Assembly: GCF_009905725.1 (NCBI RefSeq)
Contig: NZ_JAAAKV010000014.1
Coordinates: forward strand, 62,001 to 126,000
DNA length: 64,000 nucleotides
Direction: 5' to 3'
Source of the DNA: Emticicia sp. CRIBPO
Lineage (GTDB): Bacteria; Bacteroidota; Bacteroidia; Cytophagales; Spirosomataceae
The notes under the pieces were generated by a model. That model saw nothing but the letters and a program-made list of their open reading frames with translations, did no database searches and was not told the DNA's origin. A program made the translations under genes and the position numbers. Within the stretch, counting starts at the first letter, position 1; each line of letters opens with the position of its first letter. Positions 9,901-17,832 of this stretch are shown one piece after another.

Positions 9901-11277
9901 GATCTCATAGTCCTGCTGTTCAATGTTTTCGGCAGTCAATACGTTTTTGGTATTATCAATAGAACGGAAACCTACGTTATCGGCCAGTTTCTTGTATAGT
10001 GCATTGACGGTATTGTAGGCGGGGTCATCGGCTTTGCCACCCAGGCTCGTATTCCTGGGTTTGGGTTCACCAAGGTCTGATAAACCGGCCAGGTTCCTCA
10101 TTGAGGTCACGTTGTTGGTCCGGTTGGTTACATAAACTTCCAGACGGGTGATCCTCACCTGAGAGGTAACCATCGGAAGGGTTTTCAGGGCTTTTTCATA
10201 TTTATCCCTGAAGAAATGGGACAGGAAAAAGTGCCTGTTTTCATCATAATTATCAACCCTGATCTCAAACGGACGGCTTTGGTTGCCCCCGTTGATGACG
10301 ATGGATTCGGTTCTGGACCTTTGCTGGGCAAAAACCGTCGTAACATCAAGTTTACCGAATCTCAACCCGGTTTTTAAGCCGAAAAGGTTCTGAACACCAG
10401 GGATCAGCTGGCTTCTTACAGGCATACTGATGTTTCCGAGTTCTACTTTCTGAAGAATATCTTCAGGCTCGTTTTTGAAATTGAGCTTAAACTGATTTTC
10501 AAAATTAAAGGCAGATTTGGTGTCAAAATTACCCAAAATCCCCATTTTTTCTTTGAGCTGGCTTACTTTATCCAGCAGTCCGCGGTTTTCACGCGTGGGG
10601 TCTTCCACGCTGTTTCCGTCAGCATTCTGATCACTGGCGGCCCCGTTAAACATGTTATTGAAATTGATCGCAATCTGCTGGTCGAAATCAAACACCGGCT
10701 GCCTTCGCAGGGCCAGGGCCGTGGTGGGGTTATTGTTAAACATAGTCCCTGCTTTCAGGTCTATGCTGACAAATCCGTTGGGTTTGAATTCAGGGATTTT
10801 ACCTCCGAAAAGCCGGTCAATGATCGGGTTTTTCTCCAGGAGAGGACTGAGCCCCCGCCCCGAAACCTTGCTGTTTCCGTCCTGCAACCTCTCGTAATCA
10901 CGGATAATACTCTGGCGGATAGCCGCATTCTGAATACTGGAATAATCATTGAAACTTAGCGACTGCGGAGTCTTGAAATCATATTCAGAATTCAGTTTTT
11001 CGTTAACAGAGATGTTCTCGGTTTTCGGATTGTAAATGACCCAGGTCTTTAAGCTGTCGGGATATAAGTTAAAAAAAGGCGTTTTAGGATAAGTAACATT
11101 AAATCTGCTTAGATAATTGTCTTTCCAGTTGAGCTTAGGTAAATGCGTGTTTTTTGTACTTATAGAGTCCTTCGGAACAGTTGTCTGGGCAATTGACATC
11201 TCTGAATCCAGCAAGCCGGCCCAGATGAAGACAATTTTTGAAATGTAAAATGTTTTTTGAGTAATAAGTTTTTGCAT
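3976..11277 (-). CDS. sprA: SprA, type IX secretion outer-membrane translocon
   Basis: A giant outer-membrane protein of about 2433 residues. SprA (Sov in Porphyromonas) forms the 36-stranded barrel through which type IX secretion substrates leave the cell; it was first found as a gliding protein. The sequence shows an N-terminal hydrophobic leader (MQKLITQKTFYISKIVF onward), SprA N-terminal-type repeats (for example LLTPLRNDEVLAVSYEYTFNGR and IDDFEGARNINDL), and alternating barrel strands to a C-terminus ending in NARFNLSD. I prefer the Met at 11277 over 11313 because it directly starts the leader. Length matches the family. Its natural partners here are GldF and the GH44 protein at 25.9 kb, which carries a type IX sorting tail. 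Confidence 0.95.
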   Translation of the reverse strand: MQKLITQKTFYISKIVFIWAGLLDSEMSIAQTTVPKDSISTKNTHLPKLNWKDNYLSRFNVTYPKTPFFNLYPDSLKTWVIYNPKTENISVNEKLNSEYDFKTPQSLSFNDYSSIQNAAIRQSIIRDYERLQDGNSKVSGRGLSPLLEKNPIIDRLFGGKIPEFKPNGFVSIDLKAGTMFNNNPTTALALRRQPVFDFDQQIAINFNNMFNGAASDQNADGNSVEDPTRENRGLLDKVSQLKEKMGILGNFDTKSAFNFENQFKLNFKNEPEDILQKVELGNISMPVRSQLIPGVQNLFGLKTGLRFGKLDVTTVFAQQRSRTESIVINGGNQSRPFEIRVDNYDENRHFFLSHFFRDKYEKALKTLPMVTSQVRITRLEVYVTNRTNNVTSMRNLAGLSDLGEPKPRNTSLGGKADDPAYNTVNALYKKLADNVGFRSIDNTKNVLTAENIEQQDYEILRGAKRLSDREFEFHQELGYISLLTPLRNDEVLAVSYEYTFNGRSYKVGEMTEDYAARPENEVIMLKLLKSSTIRNRLTHPMWDLMMKNIYSLAQGQISREGFQLRILYKDDNTGIDNPYLQEGVNFVNKPLIEAFGLDRLNYNNDAQKDGNFDYVQGVTINEKAGKIIFPYLEPFGSTLKSLFTPSETALARKYVFDELYSSTMTDAQQVNTKNKFFLSGSVLSGSSEIPLPLGASGQSVRVYAGGVQLQPGTDYIVDSQLGRVKITNQSILNSGRQIRIDYEKPDMFQSQIRRLFGLRMDYTFSEHLRIGGTFMNLRENTPGFLTRVAIGNEPVQNTLWGLDLNYKNESQTLTRLLDKLPLIQTKEPSSIILNAEFAQLLPGVNNKKVSKNAMIDDFEGARNINDLTRQPTRWRLGSTPPKFNTPVAGKPWAYNYKRAKISAYTVDPTVYLGDGALGASGIVPPELTANANSNLYERSFQIQDIFPGRSLQTFGQQLPTSILDISYFPSERGMYNYNPDLDASGNLKKPEENFGAVMRGLTFDADFDNSNIEYLEFWLLDPFADVVRDGTPDGNKRNITGGKLSIQLGDVSEDVIPDNRFNFENGVKKTSTLNSKPDSTAWGYAPKIQFMTDAFDASLDIRKQQDVGLDGLSNFEEKGFNHIKDFLTQIRTKVSAEAYSRIENDPSDDDFNFFLDPKFDASNSLTVRFKNYLGMENNSPPISENDLGSQGSTATADKEDINQDNTINDIEQFHQYDVDLKADPSGTGGLFEVGRGYVVDKVTNGNATWYLHRIPLKNKGDTISFKSVRFVRLVMSEWKQPVVLRFATMQLVSNQYRVYKNDLSSTTPGDSLKPEAYDAKFKLATVNIEENGCGDDADCKLKAGTTGYVVPPGFIRDRDYTQQAIIQFNEQSLSLGVGDLRGGDSRAVFKNTRLDMNMYKRLQMFIHTQNENNENDIAGAFIRLGTDTQNNYYQIEIPKLKVTQNGSRDQSEIWPEENEIDIPLDELRNVKLERNRNSTQISVPYSKTVAVRGFVSGTDQQREITRTYKITVVGNPDLSSVQTIMLGVKNADTTNKNIGKSFTVWMNELRANDFDDQSGEAGILSADIKLADFATIMLNGNFKTYGFGAVQDRISLRSRDESFGYGFATNVEVDKLLPQNWGLSIPFFGNFDKQIIKPHFDPLNPDIVLEAALNNLSSDAERDRYRKMVVDQSITRGFNFSNVRKVKTNTGGKSHFYDLENLSFTYAQNRIERSNILIDQYISTQNRAAMSYLFQPKGFMWEPFKKSKSLDRPLFYWLKDFNLSPVPNMIQFRTDYNRSFTKTQFRNSDLNTQGISPNIIKYYLTNRYYDLQWNLTKSVIFSYNAQMNSIIDDFGQDPVSFGEGFKTLGRAKNYVQKMQATYRLPLDKIFILDWMQADARYNNNYGFTAGSFNLQDENGVLFGNLLENGRELGVQGRIDLVKLYNKVKYLKFANSPNAPKARFTRAPGDDEEVVVSQNNIAKSFTRVLMTVRGINFNWSRVETTLLPGFLLSPQYFGLDFRSTQVAPGLPFVLGNQNRDIHKTAAANGWLSESIIQNNPFTQTRGTKFDYSTSLEPFKGFRMQIRGNLMRADSYQELYRPDKTGGSFTSMNPLRNGSFSMSFWSFKTAFKKIQNDSLSSYKYEIFDNMVANRDKVIEKLNAIEGIEKGYDKNSQDVLIPAFFAAYSGTTVDKLYAKAQKKNKDSKTFNPFLGFPLPNWRIDYAGLEKYPLFNRFFNSITLSHSYSSSYSVGNFTSSLLYDAETINLSRRGYSLGNKIDESMGGGLVPVFIMSTISMEEKFLPVIGVQFTTKRNFTGRIDYNRERKAILNLSNAQVAELMSYDIVFGVGFRKNNVKLPMRGRDGNFIILKNDLNFRLDFTVKDLKEIQRKLDGDATPIRGNYYFQLRPQVQYQVNRRLSMSFYIEWLNNTPFTTISNQTSSTIGGINARFNLSD

Positions 11278-11376
11278 AAAAAGTACCAATCGGATTCTGG
11301 AATTGGATCGCATTGGATAAAACGTCTAAAATCCCGCCAATATTCTAAATGATTTCATAATTTTATCTGTCCTTTA

Positions 11377-11970
11377 TTATCTGAGCGACAGCTTGATTAA
11401 TTCTTCGAGGGTGACATCCCCGCCGGTGCGTTTAAGAATCGTATCGACACTTTTCTCTGCAGTTGCCTTCTGGATTCCCAGCGTAACAAGAGCCGCCAGG
11501 GCTTCGGATCTCAGGGTCAGATTTTTCGATCCGAAAACCGTAGGATTGACCCCGTCGAGAATGATCTCTTTCTTTAATTTATCTTTCAGCTCAATGATTG
11601 CCCGCTGAGCGGTTTTGGCCCCGATCCCCTTGATGTTCTGTATCGTCCTGAGGTCTTCTGAAACGATCGCCTGCTTGATTTCCAGCGAACTGAGTGAAGA
11701 GAGCATGACAATAGCGATGCTCGGCCCGATACCTGAAACGCTGATGAGGTGCTCAAACAGGTCTTTTTCATCCATGGTCGAAAACCCGAACAAGGTATGT
11801 GAATCTTCCCGGACGATCAGTATCGTAAAGAGTTTACAGGCTTCATCTGTATTCTTGAGAGAAGCATAGGTCTGCAGGGAGATTTTTACAAAATATCCTA
11901 CTCCGGAAACGTCAATTATTACGTGTGTGGGTTCTTTATGTGACAATCTGCCATTTAAAAAAGCAATCAT
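11377..11970 (-). CDS. ruvA: Holliday junction helicase subunit RuvA
   Basis: A 197-residue RuvA, the junction-binding subunit that works with RuvB in branch migration and with RuvC in resolution. Domain I is an OB fold (MIAFLNGRLSHKEPTHVIID). Domain II carries two helix-hairpin-helix motifs, ISVSGIGPSIAI and IQNIKGIGAKTAQRAIIELK. Domain III (about 150-197) is the RuvB-contacting three-helix bundle, ending GGDVTLEELIKLSLR. It is preceded by the rhodanese-thioredoxin gene (56 nt) and followed by sprA, a common Cytophagales neighbourhood. ruvB and ruvC are not nearby. Confidence 0.96.
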   Translation of the reverse strand: MIAFLNGRLSHKEPTHVIIDVSGVGYFVKISLQTYASLKNTDEACKLFTILIVREDSHTLFGFSTMDEKDLFEHLISVSGIGPSIAIVMLSSLSSLEIKQAIVSEDLRTIQNIKGIGAKTAQRAIIELKDKLKKEIILDGVNPTVFGSKNLTLRSEALAALVTLGIQKATAEKSVDTILKRTGGDVTLEELIKLSLR

Positions 11971-12026
11971 ACCTGACTTTTTTGGTTTGTGTTTAATTCA
12001 AAATTAGAACTGATAAAGATATAATC

Positions 12027-12734
12027 TTATTTTTCTATGATTGTTTTCAGGTCTTTCTCAGAAATTGCCCCCGTGGTTCTCCAGACCTGTCTTCCATATT
12101 TATAGATGATCAGGGTGGGATTCTCCTCAATTTCAAATTTCTGCACCATCAGTTCATTATGATCGGTGTCAATTCTGAGCAGTTTTACATTCTTGTTTTC
12201 CGCCTTGATCTTTTCATAAAGAGGAGTGATCTTTTTACACGGCACACAGGATTCTGTATAAAAATCAATCAGGACGATGTTGTTGGTCTGGACCACCATG
12301 TTGAAATTCTCCTCCGTAAAAACCGCAAAAGGCTTCACCTGCGGAGAGCCGGATACATATGGTTTGGAAGAATAGGTCCATTTGGCAAAACCGCCTCCTA
12401 ACTCATAAATCTGCCTGTAACCCAGGTCTCTCAAAAACTGCGAGGCGTTTTTGCTGCGGATACCGGTGAAACAATAAAGGTATACGGGCTGATTTTTGTT
12501 GATATTCTTAAGAGCGGTTTTTTCAAAGTTATCGTCCAGGAAATCATAATTGACAGCTCTTTTGATATGTCCGGCTTCAAATTCTGAAGAAGGGCGGAGG
12601 TCTATCAACTGGATATTGGCAGATGATTTCAGGGCCTCTGCAAATGCATTGGGATCCAGAACAACAGAATTTTGAGCGTTCACCCCGGACAAATTCAGTG
12701 TCAGCAAACAAAAAAGCAGAATTCTAAAAGTCAT
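12027..12734 (-). CDS. Exported rhodanese-thioredoxin fusion protein
   Basis: A 235-residue protein. The Met at 12734 starts a clear signal peptide (MTFRILLFCLLTLNLSGVNAQ); the reading frame stays open further upstream but that extension has no signal-like features. Residues about 25-115 form a rhodanese domain with the catalytic Cys in YCFTGIRSKNA. Residues about 125-235 form a thioredoxin fold with the redox pair in ESCVPCKK and the cis-Pro region EENPTLIIY. A rhodanese transfers sulfane sulfur; a thioredoxin reduces disulfides. Fusion suggests the thioredoxin resolves the rhodanese persulfide, or that both handle periplasmic thiols. This is inferred, not shown. The gene stands alone between ruvA and eno. 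Confidence 0.88.
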   Translation of the reverse strand: MTFRILLFCLLTLNLSGVNAQNSVVLDPNAFAEALKSSANIQLIDLRPSSEFEAGHIKRAVNYDFLDDNFEKTALKNINKNQPVYLYCFTGIRSKNASQFLRDLGYRQIYELGGGFAKWTYSSKPYVSGSPQVKPFAVFTEENFNMVVQTNNIVLIDFYTESCVPCKKITPLYEKIKAENKNVKLLRIDTDHNELMVQKFEIEENPTLIIYKYGRQVWRTTGAISEKDLKTIIEK

Positions 12735-14351
<1,617 letters not shown>

Positions 14352-14374
14352 TTTTTCTGAATTGAAATACACGG

Positions 14375-14411
14375 AAAGCGTTGGTAAATTTAATTTTGCC
14401 AACGCTTTTTT
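14375..14411 (+). terminator. Intrinsic terminator of eno
   Basis: A 10-bp perfect stem (AAAGCGTTGG at 14375-14384 with CCAACGCTTT at 14399-14408), extended by further A/T pairs, is followed by T residues. It lies 23 nt past the eno stop. It also falls within the possible upstream extension of the next gene, which argues for that gene starting at 14458. Confidence 0.88.
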
Positions 14412-14457
14412 GTTCAAACCCCTTTTTTTACTTTTACTCATCAATTTCCTGGTAATC

Positions 14458-14781
14458 ATGAAAAAAGTGCTCCCTTCTTATTTCAAGCGTAATCAATTCT
14501 ATTTTTATACGGCCCTTGGTTTTTTGGTGTGGCTGACTTTTTTTGACAGAAGTAACCTCATTTCGCAGTTTAACCTGTGGATGGATCTCAATAAACTCGA
14601 AGAGCAAAAAGGATATTACGAAGAGCAGCTGAGGCTGGTGAAGATAGAAGAGAAGGAGATCATGGGCAACGCCAAGTCACTGGAGAAGTTTGCCAGGGAA
14701 AAATACCTCATGAAAAAAGAAGGGGAGACCGTCTTTGTATTGGTGGATAAAGACGGTAACCTGATCGAAGAAAAAGAATAA
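14458..14781 (+). CDS. FtsB/DivIC-like septum formation protein
   Basis: A 107-residue protein with a short cytoplasmic end (MKKVLPSYFKRNQFYFY), one membrane helix (about 17-35) and a coiled coil (about 40-85, EEQKGYYEEQLRLVKIEEKE) ending in the conserved FAREKYLMKKEGETVFVL. This is the FtsB/DivIC architecture. These bitopic proteins link early and late divisome components. An in-frame ATG at 14362 would place the eno terminator inside the coding region and gives an unlikely N-terminus, so 14458 is chosen. It probably forms an operon with the phosphatase gene that follows after 28 nt. Confidence 0.85.
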   Translation: MKKVLPSYFKRNQFYFYTALGFLVWLTFFDRSNLISQFNLWMDLNKLEEQKGYYEEQLRLVKIEEKEIMGNAKSLEKFAREKYLMKKEGETVFVLVDKDGNLIEEKE

Positions 14782-14809
14782 TTGATCTGCATTAATAAAA
14801 CTACAGTGT

Positions 14810-15319
14810 ATGGTAAAGGTATTGTTCGTTTGTCTCGGCAACATTTGCCGTTCTCCGGCAGGAGAAGCTACTTTTAATGAAATCGTCAAAGAAAGAGGGC
14901 TTCAGGAATATCTTCAGGCCGATTCTGCCGGCATAATGGGCTGGCACGTAGGTAAAAAGCCTGATCCCAGGACCATCAAAAATGCTGAAAAACACGGCAT
15001 TACCATTACGCACCTCGGTAAGAAACTCGCTAAAGCCGACCTTGATGATTTCGATCATATCGTGGTGATGGACGAGAAGAATTTCGAGGATGTCCACAAA
15101 TTTTACTACGACACCAAAGGCGTGCCGCCTCCGGCCGACAAGCTGTTTCTTATCCGTGACTTCGACCCGACCGTAAGGGGCGTGCATGAGGTCATTGATC
15201 CTTATTATGAGGGCGAAGAAGTGTTTGAGGAAGTATTCCAGATTCTCTGGAGAAGCAACGAGGCCCTTATCAACTTCCTGGTTGAAAAACACCATATCGT
15301 TTTGCCTGAAGAGGAATGA
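14810..15319 (+). CDS. Low-molecular-weight protein tyrosine phosphatase
   Basis: A 169-residue cytoplasmic phosphatase. The P-loop VLFVCLGNICRSP holds the catalytic Cys and the Cx5R motif right after the first strand. The general-acid Asp lies in VIDPYYEG near residue 128, and the DSAG and GWHVGKKPDPRT blocks are typical. In bacteria these enzymes often act on phosphotyrosine proteins tied to exopolysaccharide export, or on arginine phosphate; the substrate here cannot be told. The stop overlaps the next start (ATGA), so the two genes are translationally coupled. Confidence 0.94.
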   Translation: MVKVLFVCLGNICRSPAGEATFNEIVKERGLQEYLQADSAGIMGWHVGKKPDPRTIKNAEKHGITITHLGKKLAKADLDDFDHIVVMDEKNFEDVHKFYYDTKGVPPPADKLFLIRDFDPTVRGVHEVIDPYYEGEEVFEEVFQILWRSNEALINFLVEKHHIVLPEEE

Positions 15320-15843
15320 GTCTGCTGCAGCATTTCAGAGGTGATCTTTCAAAGGTAGCTGTCAATCGGATTTCGGCGTTAATCGGAGATGATGAAGACC
15401 TGGTGAAAGAGCTCATGGACATCATCAACGGACGGGAAATTCTTATGGTAAAGTACGCTTTATGGGTGATGCGGACCATCTGTGATAAAAAGCCGTACCT
15501 TTTCCAATCCTATTTTAAAGACCTTTTTGATCTTATTCATAAGTTTCCCAGCGAAGATGGTGTTTTAAGGAATGTCATTGGTGCCTGGCAGGTGCTGGAC
15601 ATCCCGGAAGAACTCGAAGGCGAAGTGTATGAATTATGCCTGAATTTCCTGACGGACCAGTCGCCGATAGCCGCCAAGGCTTTTTCGATGGAAGTATGTT
15701 TTAAGGTAGCTGCCAGGTATCCCGAACTGAAAAATGAGCTGAAAACAACCATTGAAGGGCTGAATCTGAAATATGGTGAAAGCTCACCCGGCATTGCTTC
15801 AAGGGCAAAGAAAACATTGAGGAAAATAAAGGAATTAAGGTAA
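15316..15843 (+). CDS. Helical-repeat (HEAT/ARM-like) protein, unknown function
   Basis: I do not recognise a named family. The 175-residue protein is all-alpha, with repeated amphipathic helix pairs such as VAVNRISALIGDDEDLVKEL, AKAFSMEVCFKVAARYPEL and ASRAKKTLRKIKELR, a pattern like HEAT or armadillo repeats. There is no signal peptide or membrane segment, so it is likely cytoplasmic. It is coupled by a 4-nt overlap to the tyrosine phosphatase gene, and so may be a partner or scaffold for that enzyme; this is inference from position only. Confidence 0.7.
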   Translation: MSLLQHFRGDLSKVAVNRISALIGDDEDLVKELMDIINGREILMVKYALWVMRTICDKKPYLFQSYFKDLFDLIHKFPSEDGVLRNVIGAWQVLDIPEELEGEVYELCLNFLTDQSPIAAKAFSMEVCFKVAARYPELKNELKTTIEGLNLKYGESSPGIASRAKKTLRKIKELR

Positions 15844-15931
15844 AATATTCTTGTTCCGTCTTTAGTATAAGTGTTGATAATCAGTTTCGTATGAAGAAAT
15901 GGATTTTTTCATATCTGCCAGGATCTGTATG

Positions 15932-16366
15932 CTATCCTTCTACATTCGCATAAATCGCGTCCATGATCCTGACCAGGTCTTCGTAGTCTTTGTCGCTTAA
16001 ATCGCCCCAGGATTTTTTCCTGATTTCGGCAATGACTCCGAAGGCTTTGGTGTGGAGGATTTCACCTTCCGGGGTCAGGAATAACCTGAATTTCCTTCTG
16101 TCGTTTTCGCCCATCTGGCGTTTGACAAAACCTTTGGTGACCAACAGGTCCAGAATCCTGGTGATAGTTGGGGCGTCTTTGGCGATGGCATTGGCCAGGT
16201 CATTCTGACTGATGCCAGCATTAGGTTTGATATGGTCAATCACCACCCATTGGTCTACTGTAAGGTCAAGACCAGCTTCAATGAGGCCTTTTTGCATAAA
16301 ACTGCGGATGCGTTTTATGGTGGTGTCTATCTTGAAAAAATACGCCCGTTGATCGGAGTGAGTCAT
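15932..16366 (-). CDS. MarR-family transcriptional regulator
   Basis: A 144-residue winged-helix regulator. The N-terminal helices (residues 1-45) form the dimer interface, the recognition region is ISQNDLANAIAKDAPTITRI with LDLLVTKGFVKRQ, and the wing carries the diagnostic NDRRKFRLFLTPEG motif (DxRxxxxxLT). MarR proteins usually repress nearby efflux or detoxification genes and respond to small aromatic ligands. The gene is monocistronic and no obvious target gene is adjacent. Confidence 0.93.
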   Translation of the reverse strand: MTHSDQRAYFFKIDTTIKRIRSFMQKGLIEAGLDLTVDQWVVIDHIKPNAGISQNDLANAIAKDAPTITRILDLLVTKGFVKRQMGENDRRKFRLFLTPEGEILHTKAFGVIAEIRKKSWGDLSDKDYEDLVRIMDAIYANVEG

Positions 16367-16484
16367 TAATTAATTGTAAGGTTTTTACAAATATAGTTAA
16401 TAAATGTTTATCAACACACTTCCGGATTATGCCGTTGGTTTCAGGGGAGGGGCATGATAAACGGGATTTGAGAATAGAGGAAAC

Positions 16485-16512
16485 AAAAAAGGGAAGCCTG
16501 TAAAGGCCTCCC
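16485..16512 (-). terminator. Intrinsic terminator of the Arg/Tyr-rich protein gene
   Basis: The stem is GGGAAGCC (16491-16498) with GGCCTCCC (16505-16512), one mismatch, and a 6-nt loop. On the minus strand it is followed by a U6 run from the A-tract at 16485-16490. It starts 8 nt beyond the stop codon of the gene at 16521-16898. Confidence 0.8.
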
Positions 16513-16520
16513 CGGTCATT

Positions 16521-16898
16521 TTAGTAATTACGTCTGTGGTCATCACGATCGTAGTCGCGGTCAGAGTCATTATATCTTCTGTTGTCATGGCGTCTGTCAT
16601 CATATCTTCTGTAATGACGGCCGCGGTTATGTCTGTAATAATCCCTTCTGTAGTTGTCCCTGTATCTGTAGTTATAATAACGGTCCCTGATCACAGGACG
16701 GTGTCTGTACACAAAAGGTGAATGAAGTCCAAGTATCAAAGGCGGCGAAAATACCCTTACATGTGGTCTCACGACATAAGCATGGCGTCGGTTGCGACGA
16801 TAGCGGTGACGCTGAGCATCAGCATCATAACCCGAAAACAATAATACTGCAAAAAACAGGATTAAGGCAGAACTGAATTTGATTTGATTCTTCTTCAT
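16521..16898 (-). CDS. Exported Arg/Tyr/His/Asp-rich low-complexity protein
   Basis: A 125-residue protein of unknown function. A signal peptide (MKKNQIKFSSALILFFAVLL, cleavage near ADAQ) is followed by about 96 residues in which roughly 29 are Arg and 15 are Tyr, with many His and Asp. Short units such as RYR, YYR and RRYDD recur. A small hydrophobic island (VFSPPLILGLHSPFVY) interrupts the charged region. I prefer the Met at 16898 because it begins the signal peptide. The strongly basic, aromatic exported tail could bind polyanions, extracellular DNA or the cell surface; no homologous function is known to me. It has its own terminator. Confidence 0.72.
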   Translation of the reverse strand: MKKNQIKFSSALILFFAVLLFSGYDADAQRHRYRRNRRHAYVVRPHVRVFSPPLILGLHSPFVYRHRPVIRDRYYNYRYRDNYRRDYYRHNRGRHYRRYDDRRHDNRRYNDSDRDYDRDDHRRNY

Positions 16899-17027
16899 GA
16901 TTAGTGTCATTTTTTCTTATTAGATGAGAAAAAAAAGAAAAGGTTGCATCCGAAGAAAATGAAATTGCGGGCTGTAACATTTTATTAACAATTTGGAAAG
17001 CCGGATAATAGCGGAATTTATCTGTAT

Positions 17028-17483
17028 TCAAATTTCTATCAAACCTTCAAATTCATTACCGTTAGGATCTCCGGCTAAGTAAAATACGCCTAAAATGTAT
17101 TCAATTCCATTGTAAAAAGATGTTTTTTCGCGATGAATAAAGGAATCTTTATTTTTACTTTTTTCATAACTGAATTTAAAAGCTTTAGACCTTTGCCGTT
17201 GTCTCATATCTCTATGTTCAATCACATAATAAACGGCACAATTGTTTTCCTGAATAAATTTTTCAAGAATGCTGCAGACAGTCTTCATCACTCTGGAATC
17301 AAAGGCGGGTTGCCCTGGTCGTGATTCTAAAAACACCATAAATGTATTCTCTCCATCTTTGGTGAAAGTAACGATGTACTCAACACCGGAGTCAGATTTA
17401 AATTGAAGTTCAAGTTGGCGATCAGTATCAGAAGTTACAAAAACGTGGTACTCTTTAGATATATCGTTTGACATCCCCGGCAT
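17028..17483 (-). CDS. Small protein, possibly DUF6169-like; second gene of an overlapping pair
   Basis: A 151-residue, probably cytoplasmic alpha/beta protein. It opens with strands (EYHVFVTSD, VEYIVTFTKD), then DSRVMKTVCSILEKFIQENN, VYYVIEHRDMRQRQRSKAFK and a final helix. The layout recalls DUF6169-type Bacteroidota proteins, but I cannot confirm it. Starts at 17483 or 17474 are both possible; either overlaps the end of the 49-residue gene upstream, in another frame. The tight pairing with a small charged protein resembles toxin-antitoxin modules, though nothing in the sequence proves such a role. Confidence 0.6.
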   Translation of the reverse strand: MPGMSNDISKEYHVFVTSDTDRQLELQFKSDSGVEYIVTFTKDGENTFMVFLESRPGQPAFDSRVMKTVCSILEKFIQENNCAVYYVIEHRDMRQRQRSKAFKFSYEKSKNKDSFIHREKTSFYNGIEYILGVFYLAGDPNGNEFEGLIEI

Positions 17484-17604
17484 TAAAAGTTATTTCTCCA
17501 GACTTATATTTTCTGGAAAATTCCTTTTTGTCATCCAACACTTTTTTTAATTTCTCCGGCAGGAGAGAATTTTTATCAGTTGTCTTTTCTTTTAAATTCT
17601 GCAT
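17455..17604 (-). CDS. 49-residue charged protein upstream of and overlapping the DUF6169-like gene
   Basis: A small reading frame begins MQNLKEKTTDKNSLLPEKL and ends FNAGDVKRYI. It is Lys/Asp/Glu-rich with a predicted amphipathic helix in LPEKLKKVLDDKKEFSRKY. Its last 29 nt (or 20 nt, with the later start) overlap the next gene in a different frame, which is typical of translational coupling. The A-rich sequence before its ATG is normal for Bacteroidota starts. Size, charge and order (small gene first) fit an antitoxin or regulatory partner; this is inference. Confidence 0.6.
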   Translation of the reverse strand: MQNLKEKTTDKNSLLPEKLKKVLDDKKEFSRKYKSGEITFNAGDVKRYI

Positions 17605-17789
17605 TTTTTTATTATTAATTGTTATGGTTATTGAATTGAAACGTATTAAACGTTAGTAATCAGGATAAAAGTCAGTAATTAAACAGGTAAATTTAACGAA
17701 AAGTGTCAATTACTTTCAAAAAAAGATAAACAAAATGAAAAGATATTGAAATGGTTTCATTCCTAAATGAGAAAAAACAAGGAGACATG

Positions 17790-17815
17790 AAAAAGCCCTC
17801 CGGTTGGGAGGGCTT
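17790..17815 (-). terminator. Intrinsic terminator of the amino-acid permease gene
   Basis: An 8-bp perfect stem (AGCCCTCC at 17794-17801 with GGAGGGCT at 17807-17814) has a 5-nt loop. On the minus strand it is followed by a short U-run from the A-tract at 17790-17793. It lies 18 nt past the permease stop. Confidence 0.85.
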
Positions 17816-17832
17816 CTTAAAATGTTTTTTGA

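Noticed and set aside
14362-14457. N-terminal extension of the DivIC/FtsB-like gene
   Set aside because: The eno terminator hairpin falls inside it, and the protein starting at 14458 matches the family.
14801-15295. 164-codon open frame on the minus strand
   Set aside because: It is antisense to the tyrosine phosphatase gene, whose P-loop and catalytic Asp are intact.
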